Shown piece by piece: positions 1 to 5,022 of a DNA stretch of 5,022 bases (positions are counted from its first letter, which is position 1; each line of letters opens with the position of its first letter). The stretch spans positions 1 to 5,022 of the forward strand of contig JAKASN010000196.1 in assembly GCA_021819025.1 (NCBI GenBank). The letters are read 5' to 3'. The notes under the pieces are model-generated. The model searched no databases and was not told the DNA's origin. It saw only the letters and a list, made by a program, of their open reading frames with translations. Made by a program: the position numbers and the translations under genes. The DNA is from Actinomycetes bacterium (GTDB lineage Bacteria; Actinomycetota; Acidimicrobiia; Acidimicrobiales; Acidimicrobiaceae).

Positions 1-161
1 CCCCCGCCCGCTTTATCGACGAGCTGCAGAGCCATCTCAACTCCGTATGAATCGGACTCATCCATGATGAGCTTGCCGTCGCGTGCAAGATTATAAGAGG
101 CATCGAGTTTTTGCGGGGCGGCTGGATCTGGAATCTGCTTCACGCAGACGGCAATTTTCAT
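1..161 (-). CDS. etfB: Electron transfer flavoprotein beta subunit, N-terminal part (partial)
   Basis: Only the first 53 codons are present; the gene runs off the left edge. The protein begins MKIAVCVKQIPDP, the typical first beta strand and loop of ETF beta (usually M-K-I-x-V-x-V-K-Q-x-P-D). It continues with a segment ending LIMDESDSYGVEMALQL (residues 31-47), matching the family pattern of a short strand, a D-E/N turn and the helix that starts the alpha/beta fold. ETF beta pairs with ETF alpha (usually etfA, expected just beyond the left edge) to carry electrons from acyl-CoA and other flavin dehydrogenases to the membrane quinone pool. The protein is cytoplasmic with no signal peptide. 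The ATG at 161-159 is preceded by GAGGGA about 10 bases upstream, slightly long spacing. It follows the phosphodiesterase gene after 41 bases on the same strand, so it may be the tail of the same operon or start its own etfBA unit. The family call rests on the N-terminus only. Confidence 0.87.
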   Translation of the reverse strand, partial: MKIAVCVKQIPDPAAPQKLDASYNLARDGKLIMDESDSYGVEMALQLVDKAGG

Positions 162-171
162 TTCAACATCT

Positions 172-177
172 TCCCTC
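172..177 (-). promoter_or_regulatory. Ribosome binding site of etfB
   Basis: GAGGGA on the minus strand lies 10 bases before the etfB ATG. The same purine run sits only 2 bases before another ATG (169-167) that opens a 3-codon frame whose TGA overlaps the etfB start, so it could serve either start. Confidence 0.5.
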
Positions 178-202
178 AATGTAGAGTCAAATACAAAATC
201 GT

Positions 203-922
203 TTAGATTTTCGCACCGAGAACCGAGAGTGCCAAATCGATCCGATTGGTAATAATGCCATCCACCCCAAACTCCGCGAGCTCAAGAATCCGATCTGCAC
301 TATCCACCGTCCATGTCACCACACCGAGGCCAAGTTCGTGAGCTTCGCTGACGCCACCTGGATCGACCCCCGAGTGATGAGGCAGCACATAGTTAGCCCC
401 GAGCGAAATCGCCGTGTGACACCGAGACGTCAGGTCGGAGCCGATGGTTCCCAAGAGGCCTAGGGCCACTTCGGGGGCGAGTCCGGAAAACACCTCGAGT
501 GCGCGTTCAGAAAAGCTCGTTACGAATATCGTGGCGCTACCATGGTAGTCATTGAGAAATCGCGCGAGTAGGCGCGAAGTTAGCTCAGATGGTACCCAGC
601 CGATTTCCTTGGGGTCGCTCTTGATCTCAATGTCAACTACTTGTCCCGCGAGGACCTCAAGAGCTTCCTCAAGCCGGATTAAGTTCCCCTGGGTAGCCGT
701 AAAAAGCCTATCAAAAGTATGCTCGGCAATGGCTCCAAAGTCTTTCACCACTGGGTCGTGAACTACCGCCAAAACGCCGTCCGACGTTGCTCTGACATCT
801 AGCTCTGCTCCGTCGCCGCCCATTGGCTTGACGTTTAAAAATGCATCGAGGGAATTATCGATCCGTCCATACGACGCGCCGCGGTGCCCCAATATCATGG
901 GGCGATTCTTGCTGCTAACCAT
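203..922 (-). CDS. Glycerophosphodiester phosphodiesterase (cytoplasmic, UgpQ-like)
   Basis: This 239-residue GDPD-family TIM-barrel enzyme is expected to hydrolyse glycerophosphodiesters from phospholipid turnover to glycerol-3-phosphate and an alcohol. The family signature is complete: HRG at 13-15, metal ligands E40 and D42 in AELDVR, catalytic H55 in VVHDP, third metal ligand E99 and K101 in VDIEIKSD, then VTWTVD with W204 and the closing GVDGIITNR (219-227). The spacing between H13, E40, D42 and H55 is that of characterised bacterial GDPDs. There is no signal peptide or membrane segment, so it should be cytoplasmic, and the length is normal for the short UgpQ-like class. The usual P-E-N-T after the HRG loop reads I-D-N-S here (21-24). 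The ATG at 922-920 overlaps the end of the kinase gene by 8 bases. GAGAG lies 5 bases upstream, and AGGA is directly adjacent. A second Met (residue 9), just before ILGHRG, is a possible alternative start but has no visible binding site. The overlap implies co-translation with the kinase. Confidence 0.92.
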   Translation of the reverse strand: MVSSKNRPMILGHRGASYGRIDNSLDAFLNVKPMGGDGAELDVRATSDGVLAVVHDPVVKDFGAIAEHTFDRLFTATQGNLIRLEEALEVLAGQVVDIEIKSDPKEIGWVPSELTSRLLARFLNDYHGSATIFVTSFSERALEVFSGLAPEVALGLLGTIGSDLTSRCHTAISLGANYVLPHHSGVDPGGVSEAHELGLGVVTWTVDSADRILELAEFGVDGIITNRIDLALSVLGAKI

Positions 923-2426
923 TCCTGCTCTCTAAGTGGTATTGCCCTGGACTCTCGTCTACCGGAACTTCGATCTTGATCGCTGCGCCAGGACCGGATC
1001 CAAACGCGATCTTCCCTTCGAGCTGGGAAGTAATCAAACTCTTTACGATAGACAGACCCAACGAAGTGATGTCGTTGGGGTCAAACCCCTCGCCAAAGCC
1101 AACGCCCGTATCTCGGACCTCTATCGCAAGCTTGCTCGAATTTCTTGCTAGGCGCACCATGATCCTGCCTGTCCTCTCACCTAATCCCTCAGTGCGCGCC
1201 GAAAATGCGTGCTCAATCGAGTTCTGAATCAACTCGGCCAGAGCAAGTGCCAGTGGCGTCGCTATCGAAGCATCCAGCTCGCCCGGAGATCCAGTAACCT
1301 CAATCTCCAAATGTAGATCCGGTGGAACAGACTCGTGGGCCAACTGGATAATTGCCGACACCACCTCTTGAAAGTCGACCTCGTCGCCGACTTCGCGAGA
1401 AAGTATCTCATGCACCAGAGCCATGGCACGGATCCGGCGCTCGGCCTCCATCAAAGCTTCCTTGCCAACTTCGGAGTCTAGCCGACGTATCTGAAGACGC
1501 AAAAGCGAGGATATCGTCTGAAGATTATTCTTGACGCGGTGGTGAACCTCTCGAATGGTGGCATCCTTGGAAAGCAGGAGCCGATCACGGCGTCGCAGTT
1601 CGGTAATGTCGCGCACCAGCACCATGGCGCCGGAATATGCATTTTGATCTAGGAGCGGAATCGCCTGAAACATTATCGTGGAGTCCGGTCTGCGCTCTAC
1701 TTCTTCCACCACCGGACTCAGGGTCGCTTGGGCCCTCGTCACTGCGGTAATATCGAGTCCGAGCTCTTCAAAGGGGTCACCGACTCGCGCGACGTGACGC
1801 CCCAAGCGATGTAGCGCAGATGCGGCGTTTGGACTCATGAAGGTAATGCGGCCCTCGGAATCGAGAACCATCACGCCATCGCCTACCCTGGGAGCTTCAG
1901 CAGGGTCGTCAGCATCAAATGGGAAGTCTCCGTGGGTGATCATGTTGGCGAATCGCTCGAAAAGCGAGACGTATACTCTCTCAAGCTCACCGCGCACCCG
2001 CTTGGCGTTGAGTTCGTACTCACGCACCATGGCGGCGATAAGGCGGTTCCCACGTCGCACCGGAATGCAGAACGAGACGCGGTGCTCTTCGGCGTGCATC
2101 ATGCGGCTTTCTTTGAAGGCGATATGACCCGAAGACATGCATTGGGTAATTCCAGGCACCGAGGATGCGCTCACCACGGTACTTACAAGGTCGCGCGGAT
2201 AGAGAGTTCGCGATGTCGCCGGGCGAACCTGGGCGACGACCATGTAATTTAGCTCGGTAGCCCCGAGGCTATCGGTGCGAGGTTCATAGCGGGTGGGAAC
2301 GTAGAGAATCAGATCAGAGAAGCAAAGATCGGCAAGCATCCCCCAACTTGCAGTGAGCTTTTGAAGATGTTCCGCATCATCGGGATCTACGCCGGCTTTG
2401 CGCACCAGCGCCGCCAAAGTAGTCAA
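915..2426 (-). CDS. pdtaS: PdtaS-like cytosolic sensor histidine kinase (HisKA_2 type)
   Basis: The 503 residues match the length of mycobacterial PdtaS (about 500). Domains in order: an N-terminal GAF-like sensor domain (about 1-165), a PAS domain (about 183-275, from DGVMVLDSEGRITFMSPNA to the exit motif VLVRDITELRRRD), a HisKA_2 dimerisation helix with IREVHHRVKNNLQ (291-303; phospho-acceptor probably H296), and a C-terminal HATPase_c domain. The ATPase has the N box ELIQNSIEHAF (398-408, N402), the G1 box DTGVGFG (439-445) and the G2 box SLGLSIVKSL (455-464). There is no transmembrane segment, so it is cytosolic. In mycobacteria PdtaS phosphorylates PdtaR, an ANTAR regulator that binds RNA and prevents termination; no such partner lies in this window. 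The start is TTG (2426-2424), the only start codon after an in-frame TGA, with GGAG 6 bases upstream. The two sensor-domain cysteines I recall from the M. tuberculosis protein align to valines (in MVVAQVRPAT, 62-71). The PdtaS family call is strong; the stimulus is unknown. Confidence 0.93.
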   Translation of the reverse strand: MTTLAALVRKAGVDPDDAEHLQKLTASWGMLADLCFSDLILYVPTRYEPRTDSLGATELNYMVVAQVRPATSRTLYPRDLVSTVVSASSVPGITQCMSSGHIAFKESRMMHAEEHRVSFCIPVRRGNRLIAAMVREYELNAKRVRGELERVYVSLFERFANMITHGDFPFDADDPAEAPRVGDGVMVLDSEGRITFMSPNAASALHRLGRHVARVGDPFEELGLDITAVTRAQATLSPVVEEVERRPDSTIMFQAIPLLDQNAYSGAMVLVRDITELRRRDRLLLSKDATIREVHHRVKNNLQTISSLLRLQIRRLDSEVGKEALMEAERRIRAMALVHEILSREVGDEVDFQEVVSAIIQLAHESVPPDLHLEIEVTGSPGELDASIATPLALALAELIQNSIEHAFSARTEGLGERTGRIMVRLARNSSKLAIEVRDTGVGFGEGFDPNDITSLGLSIVKSLITSQLEGKIAFGSGPGAAIKIEVPVDESPGQYHLESRNG

Positions 2427-2432
2427 CTTAAG

Positions 2433-2436
2433 CTCC
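2433..2436 (-). promoter_or_regulatory. Ribosome binding site supporting the TTG start of the kinase
   Basis: GGAG on the minus strand ends 6 bases before the TTG at 2426-2424. An in-frame TGA lies a few codons further upstream with no ATG or GTG in between. The site together with this stop fixes the rare TTG as the start. Confidence 0.7.
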
Positions 2437-2443
2437 GGGTCGT

Positions 2444-2455
2444 GTCAATGTTGAC
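2444..2455. promoter_or_regulatory. Short palindrome GTCAA-TG-TTGAC in the gap before the kinase gene
   Basis: Two perfect 5-base arms are separated by TG, inside the 51-base gap between the phosphoesterase and kinase genes. Further GTCAA copies on the plus strand start at 2422 (over the kinase start) and near 2503 (in the end of the upstream gene). It could be an operator half-site pair or chance. No T-run follows, so it is not an intrinsic terminator. Confidence 0.2.
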
Positions 2456-2477
2456 GCAAGCGAGAGCCGCGGCGCGA

Positions 2478-3356
2478 TCACACCGATGGGACAACTGGTG
2501 TCAACTTCTTTCGTCTCTTGGAGAAGGTTGCTAAGGAATGGTACCCCGCAGCGACGACATAACTACGCAACTCTTCAGATTTGAAAGAGACCCCGCTAAG
2601 AGAGTGCGCATCCGATGCGGTAGTGATCTCAACACCGTAGGCAGCGAACTTATCAAGCAGATAAGGAGCTGGATACACCTCGCCGATGGGCTTTCGCCAA
2701 CCGGCGCTGGAGACCTCGGCAACCATGCCACAGTCCCGAGCAGCTTCGGCCATGCGATCAAAGTACTCTTCGGGGACCGCCGGGAGATGCCCCGCCACTT
2801 TGATGAGGTCGGGGTGAGCCAGCACATCGACGCTTTGAGTTGCGGCAAGTTCTTCAAGTGCGCGCGTGTAACCCTCCCATGCCCCCTCGGTGCCAATCTC
2901 GCTCCATCTTGACTGCACAAAGGAGTCATCAACGTGGTCAAAGGGCCAATCGGCAATCCAATGCACCGAGCCAAGGAGTACGTCGAGGGGGTAGCCGCGG
3001 AGGAGATCCGAAACCAGGTCCATTTCACCCTCGTAGTAGTCGACTTCCAGACCGACGACAACCGGCAACCCCGCAGCCTTGGCCGCATGCGCCACCTCGA
3101 CGTATTTGTCAAGATCTGCCGTCGAGTTGTTCCTCCAATAGGTCTCCATCAATGCTCGCATGGGAGTCTCGGGGTAGCGCTGGAAAAAATTGCCGAGCAC
3201 TTTGCCTACTTGGGCAAAGCGGTAGAGATGCTCGGTAACGGCAATCTCGACGACACCTTCCGAGGCGGCAGCCTCGACATATCCCGCCAGGTACTCCACC
3301 GTGGGCTCGACATCAGCCTGGCCATGGGGCCAAAGATGAAGGTGGTAATCGATCAC
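2478..3356 (-). CDS. PHP-domain phosphoesterase, histidinol-phosphatase (HisK/HisJ) type
   Basis: This is a 292-residue PHP-superfamily protein. The metal-binding motifs run in order: DYHLHL (H5, H7), AVTEH (E42, H43), GLEVDYY (E104), GSVHW (H132), LAHPDLIK (H181) and TTASDAHS (D249, H251). Together they can build the trinuclear metal site of a complete PHP phosphoesterase. Length and motif wording (GSVHW, AHPDLIK, SDAHS) match histidinol-phosphatases of the HisK/HisJ family, which remove phosphate from histidinol phosphate in histidine synthesis. No other his gene is visible here, so the substrate could be a different small phosphate ester. The start is GTG (3356-3354), placing the DYHLH motif at residue 3 as usual for the family, with GAGG 8 bases upstream. 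It begins 13 bases after the stop of the ATPase gene and is probably co-transcribed with it. The C-terminus carries a short basic run, KRRKK (280-284). It is cytoplasmic with no signal peptide. The fold assignment is firm, the exact substrate is not. Confidence 0.86.
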   Translation of the reverse strand: MIDYHLHLWPHGQADVEPTVEYLAGYVEAAASEGVVEIAVTEHLYRFAQVGKVLGNFFQRYPETPMRALMETYWRNNSTADLDKYVEVAHAAKAAGLPVVVGLEVDYYEGEMDLVSDLLRGYPLDVLLGSVHWIADWPFDHVDDSFVQSRWSEIGTEGAWEGYTRALEELAATQSVDVLAHPDLIKVAGHLPAVPEEYFDRMAEAARDCGMVAEVSSAGWRKPIGEVYPAPYLLDKFAAYGVEITTASDAHSLSGVSFKSEELRSYVVAAGYHSLATFSKRRKKLTPVVPSV

Positions 3357-3364
3357 GCGTCACG

Positions 3365-3368
3365 CCTC
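3365..3368 (-). promoter_or_regulatory. Ribosome binding site supporting the GTG start of the PHP protein
   Basis: GAGG on the minus strand lies 8 bases before the GTG at 3356-3354, within the 13-base gap after the ATPase stop codon. Another GTG 7 bases upstream is out of frame, so this spacing supports the chosen start. Confidence 0.6.
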
Positions 3369-3369
3369 G

Positions 3370-4524
3370 CTAAGGAAATTTAACCGGGTCTAGGTTATAT
3401 CCTATTCGAGCAAGCGCGCCGAGGTCTGCGACGTCGGTCTCAAGATAGGGGGCGCGGACAACCTTGGCTCGGTCGATCGACAAGGTAGCCAGAAGCGACT
3501 TCTCTTCTGCGTAAAGTCCCGCAAAATCGAGATACGTCTGCCCGATTTCACTGAGAACAGAGCTGAGCACTTTGCTGTCGGCACCTTTAAATTTGCCTTG
3601 CGCAGTCTTGGCGGGATCCGCAACAAAGCTCCGCGCGGCTTGGATGGCGAGAGGATCGTTGAGGAAGTCCGGCAAACTGCGATTCACCACCAGAGCACCG
3701 AGATTCAAGCTGCGGTCCTTGAGCGCCCCGAGAAAGTACTCCGCCTCGCGCATCGGCACATACTCCGGCGACGCCACGACTAAAAAGGCGCACGCATCTG
3801 AACGCAAAAGGCCTGAAACGGCATTTGCCCTATTGATAAAGCCCTCGTACATTGATTGAAAGAGCATAAAGAATTCCGCCACTTCGGCCAAGAACTGCGA
3901 TCCCAAGATTCGATCGGCCACCTGGTAGAAGGGCTTAAAGGCGGTGGAGACCAATCTGGAACGGTATGGTGCGGTAATCCAGCGCAGCAATTTCGAGGAA
4001 AAAAAGTCCGCCATGCGCTCGGGCGCGTCCAAAAAATCAATGGCGTTACGACTGGGAGGGGTATCCACGACGATCAAGTCAAACTCGCCACGGTTGTAAA
4101 TATCATAGAGCGATTCCATCGCAATGTAATCGTGGCTCTGAACAAAGCGCGACGAGATATTGGCGTAGATGGGATTGGCGAGTATCTCCTGTCGAACCCG
4201 CATGTTGGGGGCGTACCTCGACACCAGCTCGTCCCAAGAGGCTTTGGTGTCAAGCATCGCCGCGTAAAGCTCACCGTGGGCACCTTGGTGTGCCATCGCA
4301 GTTAGGTCAACCTTGGTGACGACATTGCCAAAGTTCGCCATGCCCATTGCATCCGCGAGCCGACGCGCGGGGTCCACGGTGAGAACTAGCACCTTGCGAC
4401 GAGTCTCCAGAGCCGCTAGAAGCCCCACTGCCGCCGCAGTCGTGGTCTTGCCAACTCCGCCGGCTCCTGCGGTCACGAGAATCGACTTCTCGTGCAAGAG
4501 GCGCTCGATAACTTTGGCCGTCAC
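3370..4524 (-). CDS. ArsA/Get3-family ATPase, second subunit of a pair (Rv3680-like)
   Basis: This 384-residue SIMIBI-class P-loop ATPase carries the P-loop GAGGVGKTT (20-28), switch I TVDPARRLADAMG (49-61, D51 equivalent to the catalytic Asp of Get3), switch II VVDTPPSRNAIDFLDAP (152-168, D154) and an adenine-loop-like VVNRSLPD (279-286). Between the switches and the C-terminus is a hydrophobic helical stretch (about 211-240, with FFMLFQSMYEGF), the place where Get3-type proteins have their client-binding subdomain. The second P-loop residue, a signature lysine in ArsA and Get3, is alanine (A21); from memory, Ser or Ala here is usual in this actinobacterial branch. Mycobacterial Rv3679 and Rv3680 form a complex; the true client is not settled, and the common label 'anion-transporting ATPase' should not be read as arsenite transport, since no ars genes are present. 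The start is GTG in a GTGA overlap with the upstream paralogue, with only a weak binding site, which suggests translational coupling. Confidence 0.9.
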   Translation of the reverse strand: MTAKVIERLLHEKSILVTAGAGGVGKTTTAAAVGLLAALETRRKVLVLTVDPARRLADAMGMANFGNVVTKVDLTAMAHQGAHGELYAAMLDTKASWDELVSRYAPNMRVRQEILANPIYANISSRFVQSHDYIAMESLYDIYNRGEFDLIVVDTPPSRNAIDFLDAPERMADFFSSKLLRWITAPYRSRLVSTAFKPFYQVADRILGSQFLAEVAEFFMLFQSMYEGFINRANAVSGLLRSDACAFLVVASPEYVPMREAEYFLGALKDRSLNLGALVVNRSLPDFLNDPLAIQAARSFVADPAKTAQGKFKGADSKVLSSVLSEIGQTYLDFAGLYAEEKSLLATLSIDRAKVVRAPYLETDVADLGALARIGYNLDPVKFP

Positions 4525-5022
4525 GAGCCACTCATCTCGTCGGCCAAAGCTTCTGCAATCTCTGCGGTGAGCTTGAGTCCTGTCTCAGAGCCCATAAAGA
4601 ACGGCACAAAGACGGTGGCAAATTCATCGTTAGCCTCAGATAGGAAGTTACGAGTCTGTTCGCTACGCGATGAACGCAAGTTGGTGGCAAAACGTGACGC
4701 TGAAATTAGAGCGTCTGCCCCACCGTTGGCAAGGGCGACGAAATCGTCCACGTACTTGCCAGCTTCAACCTCGGCGAAAATGGCCGCCTCACCCGCCGCG
4801 AAAGGCTCACCGAGCACCTTGTTCACCACGCACATCTCAACCGCGATGGAGGTTTCAGAGCGAAGTCGCTCAATAAGCTCCAAGGACTCAGCCACTGGCG
4901 TCTCCTCAGGCGTCAAAACCAGCACCAGAGACGTGGTCCTGGGATCAGAAAGTATCTCTTCCATCCAAGCGGTCTGCTCCTTGACGATTCCCAGTTTGAA
5001 GAGCTCCGAGATTCCAGATCGG
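4521..5022 (-). CDS. ArsA/Get3-family ATPase, first subunit of the pair (C-terminal part, partial)
   Basis: The frame is open from the right edge (5022) to TGA at 4523-4521, giving 166 complete residues; the first visible ones read RSGISELFKLGIVKEQTAW. An internal ATG at 4964 is not the true start because coding continues upstream without a break. The segment matches the C-terminal half of ArsA-family ATPases: a helix with LFKLGIVKEQ, then TTSLVLVLTPEETPVAESLEL, the strand and helix of the core fold, then CVVNKVLGEPF, which holds the adenine-loop asparagine. The P-loop and switch motifs lie outside the window. The last residues end in a long helix. It overlaps the second ATPase by 4 bases (GTGA). 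The arrangement of two paralogous ATPases in tandem fits the actinobacterial Rv3679-Rv3680 pair, with this gene as the Rv3679-like partner. The role is probably as half of a heterodimeric chaperone or targeting ATPase in the cytoplasm (inferred). Confidence 0.84.
   Translation of the reverse strand, partial: RSGISELFKLGIVKEQTAWMEEILSDPRTTSLVLVLTPEETPVAESLELIERLRSETSIAVEMCVVNKVLGEPFAAGEAAIFAEVEAGKYVDDFVALANGGADALISASRFATNLRSSRSEQTRNFLSEANDEFATVFVPFFMGSETGLKLTAEIAEALADEMSGS

Noticed and set aside
195..211. AAAATC-TAAAC-GATTTT hairpin across the stop codon of the phosphodiesterase as a terminator
   Set aside because: The stem is six bases and nearly all A/T, too weak for an intrinsic terminator, and no U-tract follows on the minus strand.
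574..600. tRNA-like sequence TAGCTCAGATGGTA (581-594) on the plus strand, matching a tRNA D-arm
   Set aside because: The D-stem does not close (no GAGC after GGTA), and no GGTTCGA-type T-arm or matching acceptor stem follows. It lies inside the well-supported phosphodiesterase gene.
2443..2448. TTGACA on the minus strand as a -35 box for the kinase gene
   Set aside because: No acceptable -10 hexamer lies 16-18 bases downstream; that position falls on the kinase start itself.
2466..2473. GCCGCGGC palindrome as a terminator stem between the phosphoesterase and kinase genes
   Set aside because: It has no loop and no T-run after it, and is only 8 bases in GC-rich sequence.
2934..3383. 149-codon open frame on the plus strand opposite the PHP gene
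   Set aside because: It is antisense to conserved PHP motifs, has no recognisable domain, and is explained by the codon pattern of the real gene.
3856..4305. 149-codon open frame on the plus strand opposite the second ATPase
   Set aside because: It lies opposite conserved ATPase sequence including switch II, has no family resemblance, and fits a shadow frame.
3370..5022. Arsenite efflux operon suggested by the ArsA-family ATPases
   Set aside because: No arsB, arsR, arsC or arsD is visible, and the sequences resemble the actinobacterial Get3-like pair instead of arsenite pump ATPases.

Overview
The window is a compact block of six protein-coding genes, all on the minus strand, from what is most likely an actinobacterium. 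The evidence is a PdtaS-type sensor kinase and a paired ArsA/Get3-like ATPase module (the mycobacterial Rv3679-Rv3680 type), both characteristic of actinobacteria. G+C is moderate (roughly mid-50s percent in the lines I sampled), which is low for a mycobacterium or streptomycete. A deep-branching lineage such as Acidimicrobiia would fit, but that is only a guess.

In the direction of transcription (high to low coordinates) the layout is as follows. (1) The C-terminal part of an ArsA-family ATPase runs off the right edge (4521-5022). (2) A second, complete ArsA-family ATPase (3370-4524) is coupled to the first by a 4-base GTGA overlap. (3) A PHP-domain phosphoesterase of the histidinol-phosphatase type (2478-3356) follows 13 bases later. 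(4) A PdtaS-like cytosolic histidine kinase (915-2426) follows after 51 bases and starts with TTG behind a good ribosome binding site. (5) A cytoplasmic glycerophosphodiester phosphodiesterase (203-922) overlaps the kinase end by 8 bases. (6) The first 53 residues of an electron transfer flavoprotein beta subunit (1-161) follow after a 41-base gap and run off the left edge. No non-coding stretch exceeds about 50 bases. I see no RNA gene, mobile element, CRISPR array or convincing intrinsic terminator.

The spacing suggests one transcript, or two at most if the 51-base or 41-base gap carries a promoter. The genes do not form one obvious pathway. They comprise a probable chaperone or targeting ATPase heterodimer, two phosphoesterases, a sensor kinase whose usual partner is an RNA-binding ANTAR regulator (not in the window), and an electron-transfer protein. 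I see no clear new system. The points most worth a second look are the altered sensor domain of the kinase (the Cys pair I recall from the mycobacterial protein is missing, and a Cys/Met/His-rich stretch is present), the P-loop of the second ATPase without the signature lysine, and the repeated GTCAA/TTGAC sites in front of the kinase.
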